Below, piece after piece: positions 29,692-39,316 of a DNA stretch of 64,000 nt. The notes beneath the pieces were generated by a model. It saw nothing but the letters and a program-made list of their open reading frames with translations. It ran no database searches and was not told the origin of the DNA. Source of the stretch: Paulinella micropora. Lineage: Eukaryota > Cercozoa > Imbricatea > Euglyphida > Paulinellidae. The stretch covers positions 106,001 through 170,000 of the forward strand of contig WBZZ01006957.1 in NCBI GenBank assembly GCA_019918135.1, read 5' to 3'. Position 1 is the stretch's first letter; each line of letters opens with the position of its first letter. The position numbers and the translations under genes are program-made.

Positions 29692-29995
29692 GTTGCACGA
29701 AGGACCAGTCCAAGCGGGGCAGCTCAGAACGAAGAGGAACGTGAAAGGGGGAAAGCAAGGGCGTTCGTTTTTATATAGATTTTTTTCTTCTGTTTACAAA
29801 AACCAAAAAAAAAAAAAAAAAAGCATCAGCCCCCCCCCCCCTCTCCCCTTCTTCCTCCATTTTCGTCGCACCCATTTGCACTGTCCTTTGTTCTTTTTTT
29901 GTATGTCTTTTTAGCTCACTTTGTAGGCTCCAAGCTTTTAATAAAAAAGAGTTAGCAGCACAGTACTTTTTTTTTTAATGCAATCTCTTCCCTGC

Positions 29996-30289
29996 CTAGC
30001 GCGGGGCTGGGGGAGGTTCTAGGCCGGGAAGGCAGCCAAGCGTGCTCCGATGCTCGTTGGGCTTTGTGTAAATATCGAACCGGTAGTGTATAAGCCCGGC
30101 CTGTGCAGGTCTCGATAAATCCACCTTTGTCTCCAGAATCTGAGAGAGCCAGCGATAAGTCTTCGCACCTGCCAAAATCTTGATGCGTTCTCTGACCCGC
30201 CACTCTAAATTGTTGTTCGTCCTTTCTTGGTCGGAAGCGCACAGCCTCGCTTCGAGTATTTTTATGCTTGGGTTTCCGGGCCTCCACAC
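29996..30289 (-). CDS. Small hypothetical protein
   Basis: A 97-codon frame. The middle is protein-like (RVRERIKILAGAKTYRWLSQILETKVDL, GLIHYRFDIYTKP); the N-terminus may begin at a non-ATG or a lost start. No domain is recognised. It ends close to a run of T/A with AATAAA-like sequence at 29938. Confidence 0.4.
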   Translation of the reverse strand: MWRPGNPSIKILEARLCASDQERTNNNLEWRVRERIKILAGAKTYRWLSQILETKVDLSRPAQAGLIHYRFDIYTKPNEHRSTLGCLPGLEPPPAPR

Positions 30290-30417
30290 GTGAAGCGAGG
30301 GTTCAGCGATTATTCCTTTTTCGTCGTAGCTACCTTAACTTTAACCGACGCCCTCCAGCTGCCACCGATCCGGGGGTTGCGGAAAACGCATTGACGGAAC
30401 AGCACCAAGGGCCTGCT

Positions 30418-31180
30418 TCATTTGCTAGGCTGTTGGTGGCGTGCGGGCAAGGTGTATTCCGTGGCTAGCCCCTCCGCGCCCGTGTCCAGGTGCTTGGCGG
30501 CCCTTGTCCAGGCCTCGGCACTGAGGTAGGCCAGACTCTTCGAGGTTCTGCGGAGCGCGAGCACGTCTCGGCCGTCTAGGAACAAGATAGTGTGCTCCAA
30601 AACCCCCGCGGACAACGGGAAGGAGGACACCTGCCAGCTTGGTATATTTATCACGAAATAGCCAGAGAGGTATTCAAACCACTCCCGTAACGACCCGCGG
30701 TCACAAGTGTGCTGTCTAGAATTTCTTGTAGCACTTTCAAAGCCGGGCCAGGGGGCACGGCGGCGTGCAGTTGAGACTCGACTACCGGCCCTGGTTCTTT
30801 CGGGGGATTCATCTGTAGGTAGCTCTGCATGGTTTGGCAACACAGGCGGGCCTTGAAAAAAAGAGCAAGCGGCTGCCCACGCTGTCGTAGCGTAGCCAAC
30901 GAGCCTCGTGTTCCCAGCAACAAACAAAAACGCTCTTGCCATGAATCCAGGCGGATGGCGGCCGCGCGCCTGAATTGCACCCATTGTTCAAACTCCCGGC
31001 GCGCTGCGCTGGGGGTGGTGTGCACATCGCAACCGGGCCCTAACACTTCAAAACGCAGCCGCACAAATTTTGGTAGTTCGCGCTGTTTAAACAGAATCTC
31101 CAGCTCGCTGAGGCGCTTGATGGACTGCAACAGCTCCTTGCCCCCCACAGTCGCATATGCTACAAAAACACAAATGATTT
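30418..31180 (-). pseudogene. F-box-like protein with one frameshift
   Basis: Two frames join near 30715. The upstream part (31180 to 30715: GGKELLQSIKRLSELEILFK...FVRLRFEVLGPGCDVHT...) leads into REWFEYLSGYFVINIPSW and an F-box-like segment (VLEHTILFLDGRDVLALRRTSKSLAYLSAEAW) close to the C-terminus. A C-terminal rather than N-terminal F-box is unusual. No clear ATG exists in frame; the 5' side runs into homopolymers at 31200-31310. Confidence 0.5.
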
Positions 31181-31274
31181 TTCCAGGGCTATGGACAAGG
31201 AGAAAGGGGCGGGTTGTGGGGGGGACGGGGAGAGAGGAGGGGAGGAGGAAAAACAGGGCTCCCCTCCCCCTCTT

Positions 31275-31306
31275 GGGGGGGGGGGGGGGCGCCCCCCCCC
31301 CCCCCT
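31275..31306. repeat. G15-CGC-C14 perfect palindrome
   Basis: A run of G, the centre GCGC and a run of C form a 30-base perfect palindrome. The same arrangement is at 15448-15474. Polypyrimidine tracts flank both. Confidence 0.85.
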
Positions 31307-31489
31307 CTCCTCTCGCTCCTTTAAATTTTGTCTTGAGCATCCCCTTTCCCTTGTCGAGACTTTTTAATGTATAATTTTTTTTTACATTCTTTAGCGCGCC
31401 CCTGCTCTCCCCCTCCCTTTCTCGTTCCCTGTGGGGGAGGGCGCCCGGCATGGGGGAGATGGGTTGTTGGTGTTTGCAGCTTCCGCGCC

Positions 31490-31710
31490 CTTCGTCTTCC
31501 CTCTTTGCTCCGTTCCCCCTTCCCCTTTTTCGAGCAGGATGATTTTTCTTTTTCTCCCTTCTTTTTTTTTTGCACAAAATTTGTCGCTAAGTTTGCGTAT
31601 GTATGCGCCTGGCATGATATGGCTGAAAAAGGCAGTATTGCCAAAAAGCCAGGAAACGCTGCCTTTTTTGGCCATATCACATGCACGGATCGCCAAGCCG
31701 TCATATTTTG
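31490..31710 (+). repeat. Dispersed repeat with MITE-like palindrome, copy 2
   Basis: About 200 bases resemble 38250-38455 (ACAAAATTTGTCG, TTTGCGTATGT, GCGCCTGG, then the palindrome at 31615-31679, then CATGCACGG). The palindrome is TGATATGGCTGAAAAAGGCAG against CTGCCTTTTTTGGCCATATCA. An ATG in its left arm opens a short MAEKGSI frame in every copy, which is not evidence of a gene. Confidence 0.75.
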
Positions 31711-31748
31711 CGCTAGAAAAGCCTGGAAGCGCCAATATTAAAACTTTG

Positions 31749-32390
31749 TCAAAGATTTTGTTTATTGATTTTTTCTTGTACATTCTTTGCGCGCGCCGCA
31801 GCACGGGCACGACGGTCCGGCACACGGTACGTGCCTGGGGTAACCGCAGGCTCCTGAGCTTCGGGAGCTCCGCCAAAAACAAGAGAAGAAAAAAGGAGGA
31901 GAAGCCGCAGGAGCAGAAAGACAAACCAGAGAAGGAGGAGACGCCCGAGGAGATCAAGGCCAGGAAAGCAAAGAAACGTCAAGAACAAAAGGAGCGCCGA
32001 AAGCTGGCTGCTCCACAGCGCAACTCTGTCGCCTTGATCCCACATGCCAGTTAGAACTAACAAGCAAACTAACCCCGGAACTAACACAACCCAGGCCCAC
32101 AGGCGTAGACATTCTACAACACTTTCCCAAAACTTGGGCACAAAATACGAGCAACCGTACCTGGCTAACAGACAGAGGCCCAGACACAGGAGGACTAGCA
32201 AAAAGAGACCCAGGCCCAAGAAGACGAGGGCGCTGGTGCGTAGCTTGGAAAGTGCAGGATAGTGCCGTGTGCAGACGACGGCGGGCGTGAATTGTAGCCT
32301 GTACTTGTTTTTGTAACTTGGCTGGTTCTGAAACAAAGCGTACGCGCTGAGATTGAGGTTAGCGTTCGTGCCCTCCTCCTTCACCCACAC
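31749..32390 (-). CDS. Probable three- to four-TM membrane protein
   Basis: A 213-codon frame with hydrophobic segments ALVFLGLGLFLLVLLCLGLCLLA, WVVLVPGLVCLLVLTG and LSALLLFLTFLCF..LLLLWFVFLLL, and a basic C-terminus. The start at 32390 is a GTG, so the real start is unsure. The opposite strand has a Lys/Glu-rich frame at 31860-32054 that could instead be the gene. The membrane-protein reading is preferred because hydrophobic blocks are separated by polar loops. Confidence 0.4.
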   Translation of the reverse strand: MWVKEEGTNANLNLSAYALFQNQPSYKNKYRLQFTPAVVCTRHYPALSKLRTSALVFLGLGLFLLVLLCLGLCLLARYGCSYFVPKFWESVVECLRLWAWVVLVPGLVCLLVLTGMWDQGDRVALWSSQLSALLLFLTFLCFPGLDLLGRLLLLWFVFLLLRLLLLFSSLVFGGAPEAQEPAVTPGTYRVPDRRARAAARAKNVQEKINKQNL

Positions 32391-32904
32391 TCGTGCTCTG
32401 GCTTCTCGCAGGCGGAATTTCTTGCTGCTTGTGAGCTGGTCTTATTGGGCAGTGGCGCTGCACCTCGTTCCTGCTCCAAATGCATCCAGCAGCAATATTC
32501 ACGTGCCCACCTTTGTGCGCAAGTACAGAAAGAAAGTTGCCTACTTTCTGTCAAAGCATGCCGCCACGCACAGCGTGGGGATTCCGCACGAAAACAAAAC
32601 AATACACTTAGTTTCGGTGCAACCCTTTGTACAGCTGCCGGACTGTCAGTTCGTCAAGGTTTTTAATATTTATACTTTATACCCAGATACTAATAGCACT
32701 GCACCTAAATTCCAAGTATATTTTGAAGCGTCACACCCAGTGTACTCTACCGTAACCTACAGATACTCTAGAAAATTACACGCGACCAACAGCACAAAGA
32801 CACGTACAGGACAGGTTTTGTCATTGTACGGTCCGTCTGGTTGGATTCCTTGCTCTAGGTTCGAATCTTGGCTTTATTTTATTTTTATTTTTATTTTTTT
32901 TTAA
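32353..32904 (+). CDS. Possible secreted glycoprotein-like protein
   Basis: A 183-codon frame. NFLLLVSWSYWAVALHLV resembles a signal peptide after a basic start; possible N-glycosylation sites (NAS, NKT, NST) follow. The C-terminus runs into a T-rich tract (FYFIFIFIFF), so the true end may be earlier. It overlaps the start of the minus-strand membrane protein by 38 bases. Nothing identifies its family. Confidence 0.4.
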   Translation: MRLAFVPSSFTHTRALASRRRNFLLLVSWSYWAVALHLVPAPNASSSNIHVPTFVRKYRKKVAYFLSKHAATHSVGIPHENKTIHLVSVQPFVQLPDCQFVKVFNIYTLYPDTNSTAPKFQVYFEASHPVYSTVTYRYSRKLHATNSTKTRTGQVLSLYGPSGWIPCSRFESWLYFIFIFIFF

Positions 32905-32944
32905 TAACAGCGCTTTGCCAAAGCTAGTAAATCGACAGAGGTTT

Positions 32945-32991
32945 CCGTGCTATACAAAGACCCTCCCCCCCCCCCCCCCCCCCCCCCCCCC
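32945..32991. repeat. C homopolymer of about 30 bases in the spacer
   Basis: One of many G/C runs of 10 or more found between genes of the GC-rich block (5057, 10245, 21548, 24990, 25028, 26312, 35452). Confidence 0.8.
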
Positions 32992-33011
32992 CTTCCCTCC
33001 GCTTCCCTTGG

Positions 33012-33620
33012 TTACACAGGCACGGGCTGCGCGCTTATCGTCGTCGCGGTGGGGTGCCAGAAAGCCATCTGCCACCCTTCGTTGACGACACCGAAGATGC
33101 CAAAGGGCCAGATTAGGCACACGGTGCTGCCAGCTACCTTGCCGTACACCTCCCACACGTACAGAGACGCGGACATGTACAGAAACATAATGCCCAAGAG
33201 AGTGGTGAAGACGGGCGCTCCCAGCGGTGTCTGGAAACGGGCCATGAACTGCAAAGACTCCCTTTCATCGTACGCGCCGAGGAACAGAGAGGCAACGCCA
33301 CTGAGCATAAGAGCAAACCACGTGTTGCCCGAGGCCATCCACGTCCAGAGCACATAATACTGGGTGATGAAAGAAGCTTGTAGTCCGTCGTTTCGGGGCA
33401 GCGCGGGAAGCATAGCAAAGGTGATGGTAAAGAGCAGAGCGCCGCAGATGGCAGTGTTGGACCAGTTGCTTAAAAGTGCTTCTTTCTTGCGCACGGACGA
33501 GCCATGCCCCACAATGAGCAGGCCCAGTTGGACAGAAAGACGAATCCCGCCGATGAAGCACAGGATCTGCAGCATCATGCACGGAATCGAAACCCAGAGG
33601 ATAGATTCCAGTCCCGTCAT
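33012..33620 (-). CDS. Multi-pass membrane protein, unknown
   Basis: A 202-residue frame from ATG 33620, with four to five hydrophobic segments (WVSIPCMMLQILCFIGGI, AICGALLFTITFAMLPA, WFALMLSGVASLFLGAY, VFTTLLGIMFLYMSASLYVW). Upstream, another frame from ATG 33801 (MDTIREEEEEEEEQ, then a W-rich segment) may be its true N-terminus after an indel near 33630. No family is recognised. Confidence 0.5.
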   Translation of the reverse strand: MTGLESILWVSIPCMMLQILCFIGGIRLSVQLGLLIVGHGSSVRKKEALLSNWSNTAICGALLFTITFAMLPALPRNDGLQASFITQYYVLWTWMASGNTWFALMLSGVASLFLGAYDERESLQFMARFQTPLGAPVFTTLLGIMFLYMSASLYVWEVYGKVAGSTVCLIWPFGIFGVVNEGWQMAFWHPTATTISAQPVPV

Positions 33621-33959
33621 TTGCCAGTTGGCGTGCGTCGTTGAACATCGCTACCGCAAAAGCGCAACCTGACGGTCCGAAGCCGGAGAGCCAGACAAAC
33701 CCCCACCGCCGCCACCTAGATAAGCGGGGCTCGTGGTGGCGACGAGCGGCGATCGGGGCCTGCTCCTCCTCCTCCTCCTCCTCTTCCCTAATGGTGTCCA
33801 TGTACGAATAAATTGCAGGCTACGCGAGCCCTCCACCCCTACCCCTCCCCTCTCTTTTAGCTATGGTTACTATATACCCATAGTTATTGGCCGCCGGCAA
33901 GCAAGCAAGCAAGCAAGAGAGGTTCTCCCTTCTCTCCCCCTTTGTCTCTCGCGCGGGCC

Positions 33960-35366
33960 ATGGCGGGTTTGTATGAGGGGCTATCGCTCTGGCTGACGTT
34001 GTGGCTGGTCTTGTCGGACGTGTATTTCCTAGCTTCGTCTTCTTCCTCTGCCTTGCTCAGGCTCTTGGCGTGGGCTACGCTCACGAGCTGGCTGATTTGT
34101 GAGTTAGCCTGGCAGAGCTATTTTAGGTCCGTCCACCGTAAGATGATCGAACACTGGCGGCTAGAGCGCAGCCGTAGCTGTCCAAGCGATCTTGACCTGC
34201 TGTCGTGCTGGGAATTTTTCCGCCAGGCCGACGCGCGCCAGATCGAGGCTGCCGTGGCTCCTCTGGTTAACTTTGGTGCTTTGGGCGTGTGCTCGGACCA
34301 AGAATTGCGCCAAGTGTTCTGTGACATCTTGTGCGCTGGCGTAGCCGGGGGCCGGCCGCGGAAGAGGCGCCTAGTCTTGGCGCAAAAGCTGGTGGCAGCA
34401 GTGAGGCGGCACTTCCCGCGGGGGCGCGAGCCCGTCCGCAGCTTGGCAGTGTCTATCTGGCAGCTGCGGCCCCACGCTCTGGACTTGCCCTGGATCACCA
34501 ACCGCATAATGTACGCTTTGGACTCGCTTCTGTGCGCCTACGTCTGCTGGCAGGGCCGAGCGGCCTGGCAGGCCCGCGACGACGCGGATTTCCCTCTGGT
34601 GCTTCGCGGCACCGTGCGCCCGGGCTCACGCATGGTGCTGCTGTTCCACGGCGCCACCTGCAAGTTTGCTGCGATCTGGAACTTGTTACGAGCCATCCCC
34701 GCCGGCGAGGTGGTGGTGGCGCCCGTCTTTGCCCCGCTCTGGTACTTTGGTGAACTCACCGCGACCAGCTCGGGCGTCACCCTCGACAGCTGCTTGGCTC
34801 GGCTGCACGCCTCCTTACAAAGCTGGAACATCGCGGAGATTAGTATCGTGGGCTGGTCGTTAGGGGCTGTGGTGAGCCACGGTTTCCTGCAAAGGTATGG
34901 CAATAGGTACTGCGTCCGGGCCAGCGTCATGATCGAGCCCGTACTGTCGGTGGCTGCTTGCACGCTAGTAGCGTACAGTGCTGTTTGTCAGCCGTTCTCA
35001 AGGATCGTGTCGATCCTGACACAGCGCGGCGGGTCGTCGAACCCCTGGGTATCCAAGCTTTTCGCCGCTTTTCTCATGCACGAAAAGCTAGGCCGTTGCT
35101 ACTTTAAGTTTCTGCCCTATCGCTTCTGTTTCTGGCCTCACTGCTCGCGCAATCTGCTGGACTCTCCGAGCACCCTCTTCTTGCTCTCGGCCCATGACCC
35201 CCTGACCTACTGCGATCTGCCCTACCTGTCAAAAATGTTCCCACAGAGCTCCACTCACACGGAACCGGGCTTTCACGGATCTTGGCTCGGTCGGGCAAGC
35301 CTAGCCGCCCTGATTGAGCGGTGGCTAGAAAGGCAAAGCCATACGAGTCCGAGAGAATGTCTCTAG
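33960..35366 (+). CDS. Alpha/beta hydrolase-fold protein
   Basis: An intact 468-residue frame from ATG 33960 to the TAG at 35364. N-terminal hydrophobic segments (residues 1-55) suggest membrane attachment. The hydrolase core has an oxyanion HG (LLFHGATC, residues 226-234) and nucleophile elbow GWSLG (298-302, Ser300). A candidate acid Asp is at 413 (SAHDP), and a candidate His at 439 (PGFHGSW). The order Ser-Asp-His is canonical. Esterase or lipase activity is likely; the substrate is unknown. It is one of the few undamaged long genes in this block. Confidence 0.75.
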   Translation: MAGLYEGLSLWLTLWLVLSDVYFLASSSSSALLRLLAWATLTSWLICELAWQSYFRSVHRKMIEHWRLERSRSCPSDLDLLSCWEFFRQADARQIEAAVAPLVNFGALGVCSDQELRQVFCDILCAGVAGGRPRKRRLVLAQKLVAAVRRHFPRGREPVRSLAVSIWQLRPHALDLPWITNRIMYALDSLLCAYVCWQGRAAWQARDDADFPLVLRGTVRPGSRMVLLFHGATCKFAAIWNLLRAIPAGEVVVAPVFAPLWYFGELTATSSGVTLDSCLARLHASLQSWNIAEISIVGWSLGAVVSHGFLQRYGNRYCVRASVMIEPVLSVAACTLVAYSAVCQPFSRIVSILTQRGGSSNPWVSKLFAAFLMHEKLGRCYFKFLPYRFCFWPHCSRNLLDSPSTLFLLSAHDPLTYCDLPYLSKMFPQSSTHTEPGFHGSWLGRASLAALIERWLERQSHTSPRECL

Positions 35367-35570
35367 GGTTTGTAAGGCCAGCTGAAGAGGGAAAAAGAGG
35401 GGCGAGGTGGCTTAGTGGAGGCGTTGGGGGGAAAGCACGATTTGTCCCTGCGCCCCCCCCCCCCCCCCTTTTTTTTCTCCATTCCAGCCCGCTGGCGCGG
35501 GCTGAAGCGGGGGGAGAGGCTCGAGGCTGCCTCCCAGGCAAAGGTGTATTTATATTCTATTGTAAAGCAC

Positions 35571-36125
35571 ATGAACGGTTACATATGCGTTTACAATGTC
35601 CCGGGGCTAGGGCAATACCTCACTCATGTCGAAGAAGTGCGTCTTGGCCAGATTTCAAAAGATGCTCGTACTAAACGGCTACAGGACCGCTGCGCCAGGC
35701 TTGTCGCTACCTACTTGCTGTATCGCTTTTATCAGAGGGAACATGAACACGTCCTGGCTGCTGAGACTCTGGAACAAGAATTTATTGTGAATGTAGCGAA
35801 ATAGTGCAAGAAACTCAATGACCTCATGTACGACGGCAATGCGGTCTTTCGCCCGGAGGATGTCCTGCAAGACACAGGGGATCCAGTTCAGGTCTGGAGC
35901 GAGCTGGTTACAAATTTGAGGCGCAAGCTAAAAATCGACCCCCTGTCCGCCCTCGACGACCAGGCGCGGTTCTGGACGGCACTTGACGAGGTGGTCAGGT
36001 ACTTACTCAATCGCGAGCCTCGACCGGGTCTGGGGGTCGTGTCCATCTTCGGCAGCCGCGAGCCCCGCCGCGTGCTGAGCAAGGCAGATCAAGGCAATCT
36101 ACCGTTTTTTCAGGGGGGCAGTTAG
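35571..36125 (+). pseudogene. Hypothetical protein interrupted by one in-frame TAG
   Basis: From ATG 35571 (MNGYICVYNVPG) the frame runs 77 codons to a TAG at 35802-35804 and continues without shift for 107 codons (CKKLNDLMYDGNAVFRPEDVL...) to the TAG at 36123. Both halves are mixed-composition and protein-like, so one gene with a nonsense codon is more likely than two. No domain is recognised. Confidence 0.45.
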
Positions 36126-36131
36126 GCACTT

Positions 36132-37273
36132 ATGCTTGCACCAGCTAGCATCAGCCTAGCCAAGGGCGAGAAATTTACCATCGACGGGTGCCAGACCCCG
36201 GGAGTTGTATTTAAAAGAAATTAACTTTCCGTGCAAAGAGAAAGCGACACTGTGCATCGAGGGATGCCCGCGGCTGGCCAAGTTTGGGCTGACTCAGCGC
36301 AGCATCCAAGCATCAGAACAGGGCGCTCAGTAAGATTAGGGGTACCTAACACTCTTGTTCCAGAGGCTGACAAGTCTACATCGGATCAGTCTCGACGACA
36401 TTAGCCAGGGGCCGCAACCTGGAGCTGGAGCTGCGGAATGTGGGCGATGAAAACTCGCCGGGTCGCCTAGAACTCTTGCAGGGCTCGAGCTCCGACCATA
36501 GTAATACTACCCGCAACAAGTTCGAGGTTATGTCCTACGACATCCGAGGTTGTTTTATGAAAGAGATCAAGCTGTCGCCACCGAGAGGCAAGCGGGGAAT
36601 TGGGGGGAAGCAGTTGTTCTTCGAGCTGAGCGACTGTCCTAATCTAGAAAAAATCTCGTTTCCAGGGTTTTTCGCTGGTGAGGAAATATTCATCGGCGTC
36701 TGGCGATGTCGCCTGCTTCATAAAATCGACCTGGCCGCCGAAGTGCTAATTCAAATGTCAATTTGCTTGTGGGTGGAAGAATGTCCCGAAATGCGGAGCA
36801 TCGAGTTGCCCGGGCATGTGCAGACACGGCCGGAAAGAGGCTATGCTGCAAGCATAATAGTGTGCAATATGCATGGGCTCAAGACTATAACCACCCCTGC
36901 AAAGGCCACGTGGCAGATGAGCTCTTTCCAACTAGACGTGAAAGATTGTCCGGAGCTGAAGACGTTTGAGCTGCCCCATAGTATCTCGTGCCGGCAATTA
37001 ATAGTGATCTTTGAAAATATGACGCAGGCGTCGCTGGATCTGCGTTTGCCTACGGAGTGCAATCTTACATTTGGCCTCAGGCTCGAGTTCAAAGATTGCC
37101 TCCGCACCTTTTGCGAAAATATTACGCAGAAGCTGCCTGCCAAACCTAAATACAAAGCATCGGTGTTTTGTGAGGGGTCCACGCCGCGGCCCAACGGGGA
37201 ACGACTGACCCGCGGCTGGAAGCTCTTGGAAACTTTAAAAGACGAGGAATTGTTCCATATGTTTCCATACTAG
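36132..37273 (+). pseudogene. Leucine-rich-repeat-like protein, N-terminal part frameshifted
   Basis: The main frame (36440-37273, 277 residues) has repeats ending in a Cys-containing strand pattern: FELSDCPNLEKISFPG, WVEECPEMRSIELPG, LDVKDCPELKTFELP and LEFKDCLRTF. The same pattern occurs in other frames upstream (CIEGCPRLAKFGLTQ near 36260), so the gene begins near ATG 36132 and has at least two shifts before 36440. The repeat unit, x-C-P-x-L-x-x-I-x-L-P, is typical of LRR solenoids used for protein binding, often paired with F-boxes. Confidence 0.6.
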
Positions 37274-37343
37274 CTTTCTTGGCCGCCTGTGCCTGTTAAA
37301 AAGAATAAAATAAATTGGCGAGGAGAGGGATTGGGAAAAAAAC

Positions 37344-37849
37344 GTGGATAATTGTTTACACTATATCCTTCGCGAGTTTGATTTTGATCGTTTAAGCCAC
37401 GAAAATTATGTGTTGTACACACTAGCTGAGAGTTATCACGGAAAACCCCCGCTGACGAAGCAAGAGCTGCTCCCGTACAAAGAGCTGTTGATCGAGGCTA
37501 TAAGAAAATACAGCAAAAGGGTCAGTCTTACGCGGTCGGGCAGCTGAGCCAGCTCATCCGGCTGAACACAGCTTTGGGCTCCTGGTCCTCGTTCCGATTT
37601 CCGCAAGAAGAAAAGCCATCATCAGGTACACACTTTATTCCGTGCGGGAAATGCAAGAAGCGCAGACCGGCAGAGGAGCGCCCCTTGGCGCGCTCTCCCT
37701 CTCCCCCTCACACAGACCTTCCAGCCCGCGCCAGCGGGCTAGCTTTCAGTGTAAGACCGTCGAGCTTTAATCCAGCGTATTTTGCACTTTCTTGGCGGTC
37801 CCCCGGCCCCTTCCCCTCTTCTTTTCTTAGTTCACAGTGTCAAGATTAA
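37344..37849 (+). pseudogene. Small hypothetical protein with a frameshift
   Basis: The frame from 37344 (GTG, no ATG in reach) reads NCLHYILREFDFDRLSHENYV to about 37515. The next frame continues with GQSYAVGQLSQLIRLNTALG, then CGKCKKRRPAEE. The C-terminus beyond 37710 is Ser/Pro-rich and contains the hairpin repeat at 37723, so it may be non-coding. Confidence 0.4.
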
Positions 37850-37910
37850 AATTTTGTCAGGGGCTCCCCCCTCTCATAGTTTTTTGTTCAAAGTGTAAGA
37901 ATCTTGGGAG

Positions 37911-37976
37911 TGATATAGCTGCAAAAAGGCAGTTCTACCGAAAAACCTGGAAGCACTGCATTTTCCGGTCGTATCA
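37911..37976. repeat. MITE-like palindromic element, copy 3
   Basis: TGATATAGCTGCAAAAAGGCAG pairs with CTGCATTTTCCGGTCGTATCA, with more mismatches than copies 2 and 4. Length 66 bases. Confidence 0.65.
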
Positions 37977-38369
37977 TAGTCGTGCAAAACTTAGCGCCAA
38001 ATGAACGGGCCGCTCCCTTTCCGCCGGGTTTTAGCGGTCGTTTTCCCGCGGAAAAAAAACGCGCGCCAAGATTTTTTGTTTGCGCAAATGACAAGTCTTG
38101 CGCACTCCCTTCCCCTTTGAGGCGAGCGGGAAGATAAGGGGGAGGGGGGCGGGGGGGGGGGGGAGAGAAAAAGGAGAGCGGAGGAAAAAAGGGAGAAGGG
38201 AAGTGATAGGGGGCGCCCCTCTCCCTCCTCCCTCTTCCCTCTCTCTCCCCTCTTCCCTTCGTTCCCCCTCCCCTTTTTTTTCCGGCAAGAGGATTTTTCT
38301 CTTTCTCTTTCTCTCTTCTTTTTTCTGCACAAAATTTGTCGGCAAATTTGCGTATGTGTGCGCCTGGAA

Positions 38370-38435
38370 TGATATGGCCGAAAAAGGCAGTATTGCCAGA
38401 AAAGCCTGGAAACGCTGCCTTTTTCAGCCATATCA
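38370..38435. repeat. MITE-like palindromic element, copy 4
   Basis: TGATATGGCCGAAAAAGGCAG pairs with CTGCCTTTTTCAGCCATATCA, 66 bases. The flanks match those of copy 2 for about 130 bases on the left. Confidence 0.8.
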
Positions 38436-38757
38436 CATGCACAGACCGCCAAGCCGCCTTCTTCGCTAAAAGCGCCAGCAGGAAAGTACCAGAAAGCGCA
38501 GTCGTTCAGCCGGAGCAAGAGAACAAGTGAGCAGAAAAAGGGGGCGCCCGGCATTGAAAGCTTAGTTAAGGCGTTTCGTGGTTTTTTTCATAGCTTCTGC
38601 GCTCTTTCCCATCCCCCTTACCCTTCCTCTCCTAGTTTTCAGTGCTAAGTCTAAGACTTTGTCGACTTTTAATTCAGCATAATCTTTTTTTGTACTTTCT
38701 TAGCGCACCCCAAACCTGACCAACCACCGGAATATTCCTCTTTTCTGATAGGAGCAG

Positions 38758-39316
38758 ATGCGTCCGCGCAAGCGCCACCGCACCGGCGTTTCTAGTGCCC
38801 TGAGCGACTGGCAGGAAGTGTTTTCTCGCATGGGACGGGGGCTGCTGGCGCGACAGGACCTAGTGACGCTGTTGCGGACGTCGAGAGCCTGGGAGCAGCA
38901 GCTGCGTGCCTACCTGTTGCCGCAGCGGTGGCTGGCGCAGGCCCGCTCCAGGCTTTGGTCTGTCGCGCTACAGAACGAGTGCGACCGGGAAGAATTCGCA
39001 GCCAGTATCAGGCCGTCCGTCGGGGTCAGCGCGCTGTGGCCGCCCTGGCGGTGCCTGCGAGGTTTCGACGAGTTTCGAGGGCGCTTACGTCCTGGCACAG
39101 CTCTGGAGCTCAGAGAAACCCTGGCGGCTCTCGGGCACGATCAGTGCGGACAAGAATCGTTTAGCGAGATTTCCGGCTGTACGTACATGTGTGTTGGAAG
39201 ACACAGAGCCCTCGCAACGTCTGGACGTGCTGTGCCAAGAGCTGGCGCTCCGCGTGGATGCAACCCTGTCGGTGCACTACACCTACACGCACTGCGAGCA
39301 GATGCGTTTGCAGTAA
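38758..39316 (+). pseudogene. F-box-like protein with one frameshift, last gene of the GC-rich block
   Basis: ATG 38758 is followed by a basic head and an F-box-like segment (LSDWQEVFSRMGRGLLARQDLVTLLRTSRAWEQQL). A shift near 39070 leads into FEGAYVLAQLWSSEKPWRL...RLDVLCQELALRVDATLSVHYTYTH, ending at the TAA 39314-39316. The stop codon coincides with the sharp drop in GC, so this gene is complete at its 3' end but has no 3' spacer of its own. Confidence 0.6.

Larger units (their letters stand above)
37850..38757. other. Spacer built of dispersed repeats
   Basis: Holds MITE-like palindromes at 37911-37976 and 38370-38435, purine/pyrimidine tracts, and several copies of short motifs (AAGATTAAAATTTTGTC near 37840; related copies near 3510, 31735 and 38650; TTTGTACTTTCTTAGCGC near 38690; related near 31380 and 31780). 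No gene is supported. Confidence 0.5.

Noticed and set aside
31431-32054. Plus-strand Lys/Glu-rich ORF
   Set aside because: Its first half is polypyrimidine tract and palindromic repeat; the minus-strand membrane protein explains the rest better, though not decisively.
32841-32885. Possible tRNA or SINE: GGTTCGAATC followed by T runs
   Set aside because: The B-box-like motif is there, but no acceptor stem or D-arm can be paired within 75-90 bases upstream.
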